Shown here piece by piece: positions 8,251 through 16,010 of a stretch of DNA of 37,314 bases. The notes beneath the pieces are model-generated. The model saw only the letters and a program-made list of their open reading frames with translations. It was not told the DNA's origin and did not search any database. Numbering within the stretch: position 1 is the first letter of the stretch; every line of letters begins with the position of its first letter. Location of the stretch: positions 1 through 37,314 of the forward strand of contig MKUO01000022.1 of NCBI GenBank assembly GCA_001897855.1. The letters are read 5' to 3'. This stretch comes from Bacteroidetes bacterium 43-93. GTDB taxonomy: Bacteria; Bacteroidota; Bacteroidia; Chitinophagales; Chitinophagaceae. The translations under genes and the position numbers were made by a program.

Positions 8251-9576
8251 CTATAGCGACTTACTAAGGGGTGTCAGTTTTGCAGCTAACGGAATAAATA
8301 TATAGAAAGTAGAGCCTTTACCCGGTGTACTTTCAAAGTCTATATAGCCACCCTGGCGCTCCATAAATTCCTTGCATAGCGGCAACCCCAGGCCCACGCC
8401 TTTTTCATTATTAGTACCAAAGGTTGATCCTGATTCCATAGAAAACAGGATAGCTTGCCTATCAGTTTCTATACCCTTTCCATTATCGGCTACTATGATC
8501 CTGCATTCACCACCCGCTACATCGGTACGTATATCTATCGATCCTCCTTGCGGAGTAAACTTAATGGCATTGTTAACGATATTGCGTGTTACCAATTGCA
8601 ACATATTAGCATCCGCCACAACAGTAATATGTTCGTCTATATGATAGCTAAGATGTATCTCTTTTCTTGCAGCCAAAGCCTTTTCTATCTCCAGGGTATT
8701 ATTCACTACGGTGAGCAAATTTGTTTCCACCAGGTTTGCAGCAACACCTTCCATTTGAGACCGGGACCAATACAGCAGGTTAGATAGCATTTCTATTGTT
8801 TGGTCGGTGGCACTCAACAATTCCTTTTCCAGCTCCAGGCGCTCCATGCTGTTTATCTCAACCTGGCTCAATAACTGCAGATAGCCTTGTATATGAGTAA
8901 AGGGCGCACGCATATCGTGAGATATGATAGATAGTAGCTTATTCTTTTCGGCATTGCTTTGCTCCAGCAGATCTGCCTTTTCCATCGATGCAACTCTTTC
9001 TCTATCATAGCTCCTTCTCAGGAATATGATAATGATAGCAGTACCAATAACAGGCATTGGAAAGGCTGTAATGCGGTCAATGAACTCGCCCTTACCGGGC
9101 TCAAAAGGATGCTTTACCAAAAATGGGTAATAATATTCGGCAAGATGCACTAATAAAAAAGCAATTATATAGACAGTGACCCAAACAAAATGTTGCCGGT
9201 AAGGCGAAATGGCCAGTACGAGCAGCAGGTAAGCAGGCCATATCAGGTCTGTAGAACCGTTGATACCCGAATTTGAAAAATAATTGACCGAAAAAAGCAC
9301 AATCCCGGCCAGGGCAAATATGGCACTGCTATGTGCTTGGCCGCGAAACCTGGAATTATAATACTGAAGAAAAAAAAAGCCTGATATTGCTAAAGCAGAA
9401 ACGGAGGCAATATAGAGCCCTTCGAATAGGTTATAAGGAACGTAAATTAGCGTTAACAATATCAACCCGACGCTGATAGAATGAAAGATACGTGCCTCTA
9501 AAGAAAAAGCAGCCGCACTACCTATTAACCTATGCCATACACTGCTTATTTTCTTCGCGGACTGAGACATGGGCAT
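8251..9576 (-). CDS. Membrane sensor histidine kinase
   Basis: 441 residues. Residues about 30-190 hold five or six hydrophobic segments joined by short loops, so the sensor is probably within the membrane rather than in a large periplasmic domain. The kinase core follows: H220 in LLSIISHDMRAPF, an N-box with N332/N336 (RNIVNNAIKF), G1 at ADNGKGI (363-369) and G2 at GVGLGLPLCKEF (from 393). No regulator gene is adjacent; the nearest is the CheY-like protein beyond the PAS kinase. It is separated from that kinase by about 140 bp and may be transcribed alone. ATG codons at 9576 and 9570 are both usable. Confidence 0.88.
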   Translation of the reverse strand: MPMSQSAKKISSVWHRLIGSAAAFSLEARIFHSISVGLILLTLIYVPYNLFEGLYIASVSALAISGFFFLQYYNSRFRGQAHSSAIFALAGIVLFSVNYFSNSGINGSTDLIWPAYLLLVLAISPYRQHFVWVTVYIIAFLLVHLAEYYYPFLVKHPFEPGKGEFIDRITAFPMPVIGTAIIIIFLRRSYDRERVASMEKADLLEQSNAEKNKLLSIISHDMRAPFTHIQGYLQLLSQVEINSMERLELEKELLSATDQTIEMLSNLLYWSRSQMEGVAANLVETNLLTVVNNTLEIEKALAARKEIHLSYHIDEHITVVADANMLQLVTRNIVNNAIKFTPQGGSIDIRTDVAGGECRIIVADNGKGIETDRQAILFSMESGSTFGTNNEKGVGLGLPLCKEFMERQGGYIDFESTPGKGSTFYIFIPLAAKLTPLSKSL

Positions 9577-9803
9577 ACTAAATATGAAAAGACCTGGAAC
9601 AATATGGTAAATTACAATGCAATAAAAGAACTTAAAATTACAATTTCGAATCTGAATTGAATAATAAGCCTTGCTTTCTCTATCTTCTTCGTATAGATTG
9701 CCTTAAAATTTTATAGAAACAGGTTATAGGCACGCTTTTCGTATTTTGTAAACAATATCATTTTATATGCAGTTGATATAGGATGATCGAATAAAAATCC
9801 ATT

Positions 9804-11318
9804 ATGATAAAGCAAATAGAAATAGGTAACCTCGTATTAGAGGATTACCAGGAATTATTAAGTGTAATGAAGGCCGCCTATCCTCTTTGGCAGGGCAGTT
9901 ATTGGAGTGAAGGAGCAATAGAACGCATCATCAATCAATTTCCGCAGGGACAAATAGTGCTGAAGGCAGATGGGAAAGTGGTTGGCTGCGCGCTATCCAT
10001 TATTATAGATTACGCCCTGTTTGGAGATGTGCATACATATAAAGAAATAACAGGCAACTACAGGTTTGATACACATAATCCTGCAGGCAATGTTTTATAT
10101 GGCATAGAGATATTCATACACCCCGACTATAGGGGCCTGAGGCTGGGCCGCCGGATGTATGATGCAAGGAAGGAACTGTGCGAACACCTGAACCTGAAGG
10201 CCATAGTATTTGGTGGGCGCATACCCAACTATCACAAATATGCCGACCAGATTTCGCCCAAGGAATATATACAAAAAGTGAAACTGAGGGAGATCTACGA
10301 CCCTGTTCTATCCTTTCAGCTGGCGAATGATTTTCACGTAAAAAAAGTGTTGAAGAATTATATGCCGGGCGACCAGGAGAGTATGGACTATGCCACACTG
10401 CTGCAATGGGATAATGTTTATTATCAGCCAAATGAGCACAAGCAGTTCAAAACAAAAAGCTATGTACGCCTGGGCCTGATACAATGGCAAATGCGGCCTT
10501 ATAAAAACCTGGAAGAATTGTTCACACAGGTAGAGTTTTTCATTGATGCCGTTTCTGCATACAAAAGCGATTTTGCCCTGTTTCCCGAATTATTCAACGG
10601 GCCTCTTCTAGCCGAATTCAACGAGATGCCCGAAGCGGAGGCCATGCGTGCTCTCGCAGCTTACACACCTGAAATAAAAAAGAAATTCAAGGAGCTGGCG
10701 ATAGCGTATAACGTAAATATTATATCGGGCAGCCTGCCGAGCGTAGAAAACAATGAGCTAAAAAACGTGGGCTTTTTATGTCACCGTAACGGCCATATAG
10801 ACCAATACGAAAAGATCCATATTACGCCCGACGAAACCAAAGCATGGGGTATCCGTGGCGGCGATACCTTAAAAGTATACGAAACGGACGCGGGACGTGT
10901 GGGCATATTAATATGCTATGATGTAGAGTTTCCCGAGCTATCGAGGCTGCTGGCAGATGATGGTATGCAAATACTTTTTGTACCCTTCCTTACTGATACA
11001 CAGAATGCCTACATGCGTGTACGATGCTGCTCGCAGGCTCGTGCTATAGAAAACGAGTGCTTTGTTGCCATTACCGGCAGTGTGGGCAATTTGCCGAAAG
11101 TAGCTAATATGGATATCCAATATTCTCAGTCGGTAGTATTTACCCCATGCGATTTTGCATTTCCTTATAACGGTATAAAAAGTGAAGCCACACAGAATAC
11201 GGAAATGGTATTGATATCGGATATTGATCTTTCGTTGCTAAACGAACTGCATATGTATGGTAGCGTAAGGAACTTAAAAGACCGAAGGAAAGATTTTTAT
11301 GAGCTGAGGCTTAAATAG
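9804..11318 (+). CDS. GNAT acetyltransferase fused to nitrilase-family hydrolase
   Basis: 504 residues with two enzymes in one chain. The N-terminal part (about 1-190) is a GNAT domain with the acetyl-CoA loop R110-G-L-R-L-G115 after the strand IEIFIHPDY. The C-terminal part (about 220-500) is a carbon-nitrogen hydrolase with the nitrilase triad: E262 (FPELFNGPL), K337 (YEKIHITPDE) and C371 (GILICYDVEFPE). This fused layout recurs in Bacteroidota, but its substrate is not known to me. An amide hydrolase or amidotransferase acting on an acetylated or acetylatable amine is a reasonable guess. It is a single-gene unit: the upstream gene is divergent, and a strong terminator follows 12 bases after the stop. 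Confidence 0.92.
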   Translation: MIKQIEIGNLVLEDYQELLSVMKAAYPLWQGSYWSEGAIERIINQFPQGQIVLKADGKVVGCALSIIIDYALFGDVHTYKEITGNYRFDTHNPAGNVLYGIEIFIHPDYRGLRLGRRMYDARKELCEHLNLKAIVFGGRIPNYHKYADQISPKEYIQKVKLREIYDPVLSFQLANDFHVKKVLKNYMPGDQESMDYATLLQWDNVYYQPNEHKQFKTKSYVRLGLIQWQMRPYKNLEELFTQVEFFIDAVSAYKSDFALFPELFNGPLLAEFNEMPEAEAMRALAAYTPEIKKKFKELAIAYNVNIISGSLPSVENNELKNVGFLCHRNGHIDQYEKIHITPDETKAWGIRGGDTLKVYETDAGRVGILICYDVEFPELSRLLADDGMQILFVPFLTDTQNAYMRVRCCSQARAIENECFVAITGSVGNLPKVANMDIQYSQSVVFTPCDFAFPYNGIKSEATQNTEMVLISDIDLSLLNELHMYGSVRNLKDRRKDFYELRLK

Positions 11319-11330
11319 ACAGGGTTTAGA

Positions 11331-11356
11331 GGCCGCTCATAAGAGCGGCCTTTATT
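11331..11356 (+). terminator. Intrinsic terminator after the GNAT-nitrilase gene
   Basis: GGCCGCTC pairs with GAGCGGCC (8 bp) around an ATAA loop and is followed by TTTATTT. It starts 12 bases after the stop codon. Confidence 0.85.
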
Positions 11357-11380
11357 TATCTATTGCTTTCCTACAAATTA

Positions 11381-11393
11381 CACTATAATTTTA
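11381..11393 (+). promoter_or_regulatory. Promoter-proximal element shared by two lipoprotein genes
   Basis: CACTATAATTTTA lies 15 bases before the lipoprotein start. It contains TAATTTTA, one mismatch from TAnnTTTG, with ATTG 20 bases upstream at the -33 place. The same 13 bases occur before the paralogous gene at 28606. Confidence 0.5.
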
Positions 11394-11408
11394 TACAAAA
11401 TCTTTACT

Positions 11409-11903
11409 ATGAAGCTTAACAGTATATACATTACGCTGGCATGCGGCATCATTACATTCTCTGCCTGCACTAAAAGCAATAGCACCGATAGTAGCAATAA
11501 CAATACCAACGGAAACAACACGCCCGGGCGTTCTGACCTACTGGAAGCAGGTAAATGGCAGGTGATCACAAATACGGTTACAACAATTTACAAAGGGAAG
11601 GATACAACAATAGATATGTATGCATTGACAGATGAATGCGATAAAGATGATTTTATCATTTTTGCTTCTAACGGAACAGCTACTGTAGATGAGAATACCA
11701 ACAAATGTGCTGACGATCAGCAAATAGAAAATTTTACTTGGGCGCTACTAAATAATGATACCAAACTGGCGCTGGTAGACAGTAACCCAGACACTGTGGA
11801 CATTGTTGAACTGACGGCAACAGAGATGAAATTGAAAATGACCAAACCCAATTCTTCCGGCGTAGAGACTACGATGGCGCAGACCTTAAAAAATATAAAA
11901 TAG
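11409..11903 (+). CDS. Small lipocalin-like lipoprotein
   Basis: 164 residues. A short hydrophobic signal ends in the lipobox FSAC, giving lipidated Cys20, followed by a Ser/Asn-rich linker to about residue 40. The mature domain begins DLLEAGKWQV and has the C-DKDDFIIFASNGTA and C-DDQQ...FTWAL pattern of small outer-membrane 'lipocalin-like' proteins of Bacteroidota. It is paralogous to the 158-residue lipoprotein at 28606: both share the W near the start of the domain, the two spaced cysteines and the FtW motif. No enzymatic residues are evident. It is probably anchored in the outer membrane; its function is unknown. Confidence 0.85.
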   Translation: MKLNSIYITLACGIITFSACTKSNSTDSSNNNTNGNNTPGRSDLLEAGKWQVITNTVTTIYKGKDTTIDMYALTDECDKDDFIIFASNGTATVDENTNKCADDQQIENFTWALLNNDTKLALVDSNPDTVDIVELTATEMKLKMTKPNSSGVETTMAQTLKNIK

Positions 11904-11990
11904 TCTATCAATTTATTGTTAAAACCTTACTTTTTACCTGGGCGAAGGCACAAGAGTTTTAGGGTTGTCAGCGAACCAAAAACTTGAATT

Positions 11991-12149
11991 ATGCCAGGCA
12001 AGAAGCATGGAAATGTAAAAGACGGTGACAAATACGAAGCACTGCGTGATAAAGGCATGAGCAAAACAAGAGCAGCAAAAATTGCCAACTCACCGGGAGC
12101 TTCAAAACGTGGCGGCGAACATTCGCATAGCGGACGTAAGCATCACTAA
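11991..12149 (+). CDS. Conserved 52-residue basic protein
   Basis: A short gene, MPGKKHGNVKDGDKYEALRD at its start, then KGMSKTRAAKIANSPGASK, ending in a Gly/His/Lys-rich tail (GGEHSHSGRKHH). It is very rich in Lys, Arg, Gly and His. The body KYEALRDKGMSK-RAAKIAN is a pattern I recognise from small conserved proteins of about 50-70 residues found in many bacteria and usually left as hypothetical. A short helix flanked by disordered basic tails suggests nucleic-acid binding, which is a guess. The gene stands alone, 87 bp after the lipoprotein, and a GGCCGG/CCGGCC hairpin lies 38 bases past the stop. Confidence 0.78.
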   Translation: MPGKKHGNVKDGDKYEALRDKGMSKTRAAKIANSPGASKRGGEHSHSGRKHH

Positions 12150-12187
12150 TTACATTTCAAAGAAAAACATAAGTTACAGAAATTGCT

Positions 12188-12209
12188 GGCCGGTCACAAG
12201 CCGGCCTTT
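12188..12209. terminator. Hairpin between convergent genes
   Basis: GGCCGG pairs with CCGGCC around a 7-base loop, followed by TTTA on the plus strand. It lies between the 52-residue gene and the stop of the minus-strand secreted protein and may serve both. The T-run is short. Confidence 0.5.
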
Positions 12210-12215
12210 ACGGTA

Positions 12216-13106
12216 CTACCTACCCTTATATGGCTGCGGTGCCGGTGCATCACCATCTTTCAATACATCAAGCGGTATCAGGTTTTGCACATAGTCCCAA
12301 TGGCCATCATTCCATTTAAAACCATCATACTCGCCGGTAGGTACAAATGTATATTTACGGTTGGGGTCGTTACTTTCTGATGCCAGCTTGTCGAAATATA
12401 CAGCACCCAATTCTGCATCCCAGTTCATAGATACCTGCACCGCTTTTTTGTATTCCAGTATAAAACGGTTGATGCGTTCGGCCGGGTTGTTCTGCGATCT
12501 GATGTTGAACAACGGCGCGCCAAACACTACTCCATGATCCGTAAAGCTCATGGGGTCCATTATCTTCCTATTAGTAAGAGGATTAGAGGCGTTCAGTCCA
12601 AACATAGTATAGTACATTACCCCGTCCGATTCATGCGGTATAATGCGGTAGTATAGTGCGCCGTACCATTTACCCTTTGTAAGGATGCTATCCTCTGCGC
12701 CCTTGCCCAGTTCGGCAGTACAGTCTATCAAAGGATATAATTTCAATTCTTCGGCGTTCATCTGTATCGCGCCATAATACCGGCGTGATATCTCGTCAGT
12801 TGCTATACCCCAGTTGAATATGCGAAAGCTCTTGTCATCCGGATAAATTATATTGATGCGTTGTGCCAGGCTATCAAAGCCATATTTATAGGAACCGGGA
12901 TATTTCAGTGCACGAACCAGTAGTTTAATAAAGCGTTCATTATATATAGTGCGTTCGTCAGGTATCACCGCCCCATACATAGAATCAGATATATTAACCA
13001 GGGTATCTTCTATCAGTCTGATCTCCGCAACATTTTCCTGGGCATGTGTACGGTGCACACACATCAACAAAAAACATGCTATTAGAACGAAATATGTTTT
13101 ACGCAT
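12216..13106 (-). CDS. Secreted protein of unknown function
   Basis: 296 residues from the ATG at 13106, chosen because it gives a clean signal peptide (MRKTYFVLIACFLLMCVHRT, ending HAQ). An in-frame ATG at 13118 and a TTG further out are alternatives. The mature part has YPGSYKYGFDSLAQRI, DKSFRIFNWG and YYGAIQMN, then KWYGALYYRIIP, a DPMSFTDHGVVFGAPLF segment, and a W-rich end (EYDGFKWNDGHWDYV). I do not recognise a named domain; the pattern resembles conserved periplasmic hypothetical proteins of Bacteroidota. There are no cysteine or metal motifs. It is transcribed away from the iron-sulfur operon, with a short shared upstream region of about 120 bp. Confidence 0.8.
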   Translation of the reverse strand: MRKTYFVLIACFLLMCVHRTHAQENVAEIRLIEDTLVNISDSMYGAVIPDERTIYNERFIKLLVRALKYPGSYKYGFDSLAQRINIIYPDDKSFRIFNWGIATDEISRRYYGAIQMNAEELKLYPLIDCTAELGKGAEDSILTKGKWYGALYYRIIPHESDGVMYYTMFGLNASNPLTNRKIMDPMSFTDHGVVFGAPLFNIRSQNNPAERINRFILEYKKAVQVSMNWDAELGAVYFDKLASESNDPNRKYTFVPTGEYDGFKWNDGHWDYVQNLIPLDVLKDGDAPAPQPYKGR

Positions 13107-13195
13107 CAGGCAAACCATTTGCTTCAAACCTAAACAATTTCCTGCAAAAGCGTATTACCATAGCTGTTAAACTATGTTTTTAGCGCAAAAGCCGT

Positions 13196-13203
13196 TAATT
13201 TCG
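13196..13203 (+). promoter_or_regulatory. Candidate -7 element of the Hdr-like operon
   Basis: TAATTTCG is one mismatch from TAnnTTTG and lies 21 bases before the ATG at 13225. If used, the upstream in-frame ATG at 13174 would be outside the transcript, which favours the shorter protein. Confidence 0.38.
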
Positions 13204-13224
13204 ACGCGTAAAACACCGTATTTC

Positions 13225-14550
13225 ATGCATCTTATTCAGCAATTGTTATTTATACTTTTTGCTGGTGCCGCTATCTATTTCTTTGCTAAAAAGGTAGGCG
13301 AGATCAGGCGCAACATTAAGCTCGGCCGCGATGAAGATCGCACCGACAACTCTTCTGCACGCTGGCGCAACGTGCTGCTACAGGCTTTCGGACAGAAGAA
13401 AATGTTCAAAAAGCCTACTCCTGCCATCCTGCACTTTTTTGTGTATGCAGGGTTTATTATCATCAACATCGAAATCTTAGAAATTTTCCTGGATGGTATC
13501 CTGGGCAAGCACCGCATGTTTGTGCCTATGCTAGGGGGACTATATTCTTTCCTGATAGGTTTCTTCGAGATATTAGGTGCACTTGTGTTAATCTCCTGCC
13601 TGATATTCCTGGTACGTCGTAATATATTGCACGTAAAACGCCTGAGCCAGCACGAACTAGATGGATGGCCAAAAACGGACGCCAACCTGATACTTATTAC
13701 AGAGGTGGTATTAATGTCCCTGTTTCTGACGATGAACACAGCAGACCAGGTATTGCAAAGCCGTGGTGTGGAGCATTACGTGGTAACAGAGCCTTTTTGG
13801 ATCACTAGTAATTTTACGAGCATGCTTTCCGGCATGTCTACGGGTTCACTGATAGCGTTGGAGCGTAGTTGCTGGTGGCTGCATATTGTAGGCGTGTTCC
13901 TGTTCCTTAACTACCTGCCTTATTCCAAGCACCTGCACATAGTACTCGCATTCCCTAACGCCTACTATACCCGTCTTGACCCTCAGGGCGAGATGAGTAA
14001 TATGAAGGAGATACAAAATGAGGTGCTTTATATGATGCAGCCGGAACTGGCCCCTGCGGCAGATCCGAATCAACCTCAGCAACACAGGTTTGGTGCCAAA
14101 GATGTGATGGACCTTTCCTGGAAAAACCTCATGGATGCATACTCCTGCACAGAATGCGGACGATGCACGGCATCCTGCCCTGCGAACATTACAGGTAAAA
14201 AGCTCTCCCCGCGCAAGATAATGATGGATACCCGCGACAGGCTGGAAGAGGTAGGCAAAAACGTTGATAAGAATAAGAGCTTCGTAGATGACGGCAAATC
14301 TTTGGTTCACGACTATATTACGGTAGAAGAACTGAGGGCCTGCACTACCTGCCAGGCTTGTGTAGAAGCTTGCCCGGTGGGTATCGAACCTTTGTCTATC
14401 ATCAACCAGCTACGCCGCTACCTGGTAATGGAAGAAAGCAATAGCCCGCAGGAATGGAACCTGATGTTTGGCAACGTAGAGAACAATATGGCTCCATGGA
14501 AGTTTAGTCCGGACGAGCGCGATAGGTGGGCAGAAGAAATATCTGCATAG
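13225..14550 (+). CDS. Membrane iron-sulfur reductase subunit, HdrC/NarI-like
   Basis: 441 residues from the ATG at 13225; an ATG at 13174 would add 17 residues that match neither a signal nor the family. The N-terminal half has about six membrane segments and resembles the nitrate-reductase gamma family. Candidate b-heme ligands are H70 (AILHFFVYAGF) and H220/H236/H238 (WWLHIVG...YSKHLHIV). The C-terminal half carries two [4Fe-4S] motifs: C308, C311, C314, C318 (CTECGRCTASCP) and C373, C376, C379, C383 (CTTCQACVEACP). With the next gene it makes up the parts of a membrane HdrDE/GlpC-like complex that would pass electrons between the quinone pool and a cytoplasmic partner. The actual substrate is unknown. 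Confidence 0.85.
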   Translation: MHLIQQLLFILFAGAAIYFFAKKVGEIRRNIKLGRDEDRTDNSSARWRNVLLQAFGQKKMFKKPTPAILHFFVYAGFIIINIEILEIFLDGILGKHRMFVPMLGGLYSFLIGFFEILGALVLISCLIFLVRRNILHVKRLSQHELDGWPKTDANLILITEVVLMSLFLTMNTADQVLQSRGVEHYVVTEPFWITSNFTSMLSGMSTGSLIALERSCWWLHIVGVFLFLNYLPYSKHLHIVLAFPNAYYTRLDPQGEMSNMKEIQNEVLYMMQPELAPAADPNQPQQHRFGAKDVMDLSWKNLMDAYSCTECGRCTASCPANITGKKLSPRKIMMDTRDRLEEVGKNVDKNKSFVDDGKSLVHDYITVEELRACTTCQACVEACPVGIEPLSIINQLRRYLVMEESNSPQEWNLMFGNVENNMAPWKFSPDERDRWAEEISA

Positions 14551-14592
14551 GAGGGGTTATAATATATTATTGCAAACAGCAAAAAGAAACAA

Positions 14593-15375
14593 ATGAAGAT
14601 AAAGTCAATGGCCGAATACGCTGCGAACGGAGAAAACCCCGAAGTACTTTTTTGGGTGGGATGTGCCGGCAGCTTTGACCAAAGAGCTCAAAAAATAACA
14701 AAGGCATTTGCGCAGATACTGGATAAGGTAGGTGTGCAATTTGCCATACTGGGTAAGGAAGAAAAGTGCACAGGCGACCCTGCAAGACGTGCCGGTAACG
14801 AGTTCTTGTTCCAGATGATGGCGTATAACAATATCCAGACGCTGAACGGATATGGTGTAAAGAAGATCGTAACTGCTTGTCCGCACTGCTTTAATATACT
14901 GAAGAATGAATACCCGGAATTGGGTGGTAACTATGAGGTAATACATCATACCACATTCCTGCAGCAGCTCATTAATGATGGCCGTGTTCGCCTGAAGGAA
15001 GGCGGCGATTTTAAAGGTAAAAAGATCACCTACCACGATAGCTGCTACCTGGGCCGCGGTAATAATATATATGAAGCACCACGTGAAGTATTACAAGCAT
15101 TGGACGTGGAACTGGTGGAGATGAAACGCTGCCGTACTAATGGGCTCTGTTGCGGTGCCGGCGGTGCGCAGATGTTTAAAGAAGAAGAAAAAGGCGATAC
15201 CCGTATCAACTTCGAACGTTCCGCGGAAGCTATAGACACAGGCGCCACTATCATTGCAGCCAACTGCCCTTTCTGTACTACCATGCTTACAGATGGGGTA
15301 AAGAACAAAGAAAAAGAAGATAGCGTAATGGTAATGGATATAGCCGAAATGGTAGCCCGATCACTGGCGGATTAG
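14593..15375 (+). CDS. Cysteine-rich (CCG) domain protein, HdrB/HdrD-like
   Basis: 260 residues with two cysteine-rich domains of the kind that bind special iron-sulfur clusters in heterodisulfide reductase, GlpC and LutA. The first is partial: C24 (WVGCAGS), C59 (KCTGDPARR), C96 and C99 (CPHC). The second is complete: C151 (HDSCYLGR), C186-C187-G (LCCGAGG), C225 and C228 (CPFC). There is no membrane segment, so it should sit on the cytoplasmic side, docked to the product of the gene 42 bp upstream. Together they correspond to a split HdrD-like catalytic unit. The substrate is unidentified; disulfides, lactate or glycerol-3-phosphate by analogy are possibilities, and no dehydrogenase gene is adjacent. 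Confidence 0.87.
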   Translation: MKIKSMAEYAANGENPEVLFWVGCAGSFDQRAQKITKAFAQILDKVGVQFAILGKEEKCTGDPARRAGNEFLFQMMAYNNIQTLNGYGVKKIVTACPHCFNILKNEYPELGGNYEVIHHTTFLQQLINDGRVRLKEGGDFKGKKITYHDSCYLGRGNNIYEAPREVLQALDVELVEMKRCRTNGLCCGAGGAQMFKEEEKGDTRINFERSAEAIDTGATIIAANCPFCTTMLTDGVKNKEKEDSVMVMDIAEMVARSLAD

Positions 15376-15378
15376 TAC

Positions 15379-15996
15379 ATGGATAATAAGCCCATAATAT
15401 CAAAAGAAGGAAAAGCTAAGTGGGAAAGCAGGTTGCTGAACGACCTGGTATATATCAAAAAACACGGCCGCTACCCGCTCAATAAACGTACCATACTTCC
15501 TGTCGGCGGTATATTCCTGTTTATTCTACTTATGCTGCGGTTTGCATGGCCGGTATTGGTATTAGGCAGGGATTCTGCACTGGTACCTTATATGATGCTT
15601 GGCGTAGGGCTACTGGCTATATGCAGTGTCATACTCAGGTATATCAATGTGCTGAAGTTCAGCAGGCTTACTACACCATTACATGTACAATCTAATATTG
15701 GCCTGCTGACAGATTTCTTTAAAGAACAACACCTTGCATATACCCAGCATCCGGAAGCACCCGAGGTGTTTATGATCCTGAGCAGACCGTTGGGAGGTAA
15801 TGATGATAACCGCGAGGTGATGATCTTCATAGCTGATGACAAACAGATATTGGTCAACAGCCATTTTACCAATCAGAAATTCACGGTATCACCGCCATCA
15901 AAGCAATATAAACACATGGCCGCCCGCCTGCACAAATGGATCAATGAGTATATTGATAACAGTAATAGCACCGGCACCACCCTGCAAAAAAACTAA
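15379..15996 (+). CDS. Two-segment membrane protein of unknown function
   Basis: 205 residues, starting 3 bases after the iron-sulfur protein's stop and so almost surely in the same operon. Residues about 39-58 and 68-88 are hydrophobic and likely span the membrane as a hairpin. The C-terminal 110 residues (NIGLLTDFFKEQHLAYTQHP, then EVFMILSRPLG and REVMIFIADDKQILVNSHF) look like a small soluble alpha/beta domain. No known domain is recognised. Its position suggests a role in assembly or anchoring of the Hdr-like complex, which is inference only. Confidence 0.78.
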   Translation: MDNKPIISKEGKAKWESRLLNDLVYIKKHGRYPLNKRTILPVGGIFLFILLMLRFAWPVLVLGRDSALVPYMMLGVGLLAICSVILRYINVLKFSRLTTPLHVQSNIGLLTDFFKEQHLAYTQHPEAPEVFMILSRPLGGNDDNREVMIFIADDKQILVNSHFTNQKFTVSPPSKQYKHMAARLHKWINEYIDNSNSTGTTLQKN

Positions 15997-15998
15997 TG

Positions 15999-16006
15999 TA
16001 ACTTTG
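15999..16006 (+). promoter_or_regulatory. -7 element directly before the 174-residue gene
   Basis: TAACTTTG matches TAnnTTTG exactly and ends 4 bases before the ATG at 16011, so a transcript from here would have almost no leader. There is no clear -33 TTTG. The gene may also be read through from the Hdr-like operon. Confidence 0.45.
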
Positions 16007-16010
16007 CGGT

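Noticed and set aside
13174-13224. N-terminal extension of the HdrC-like protein from the ATG at 13174
   Set aside because: The extra 17 residues do not look like a signal or the family's start, and a -7-like box (13196-13203) lies within them.
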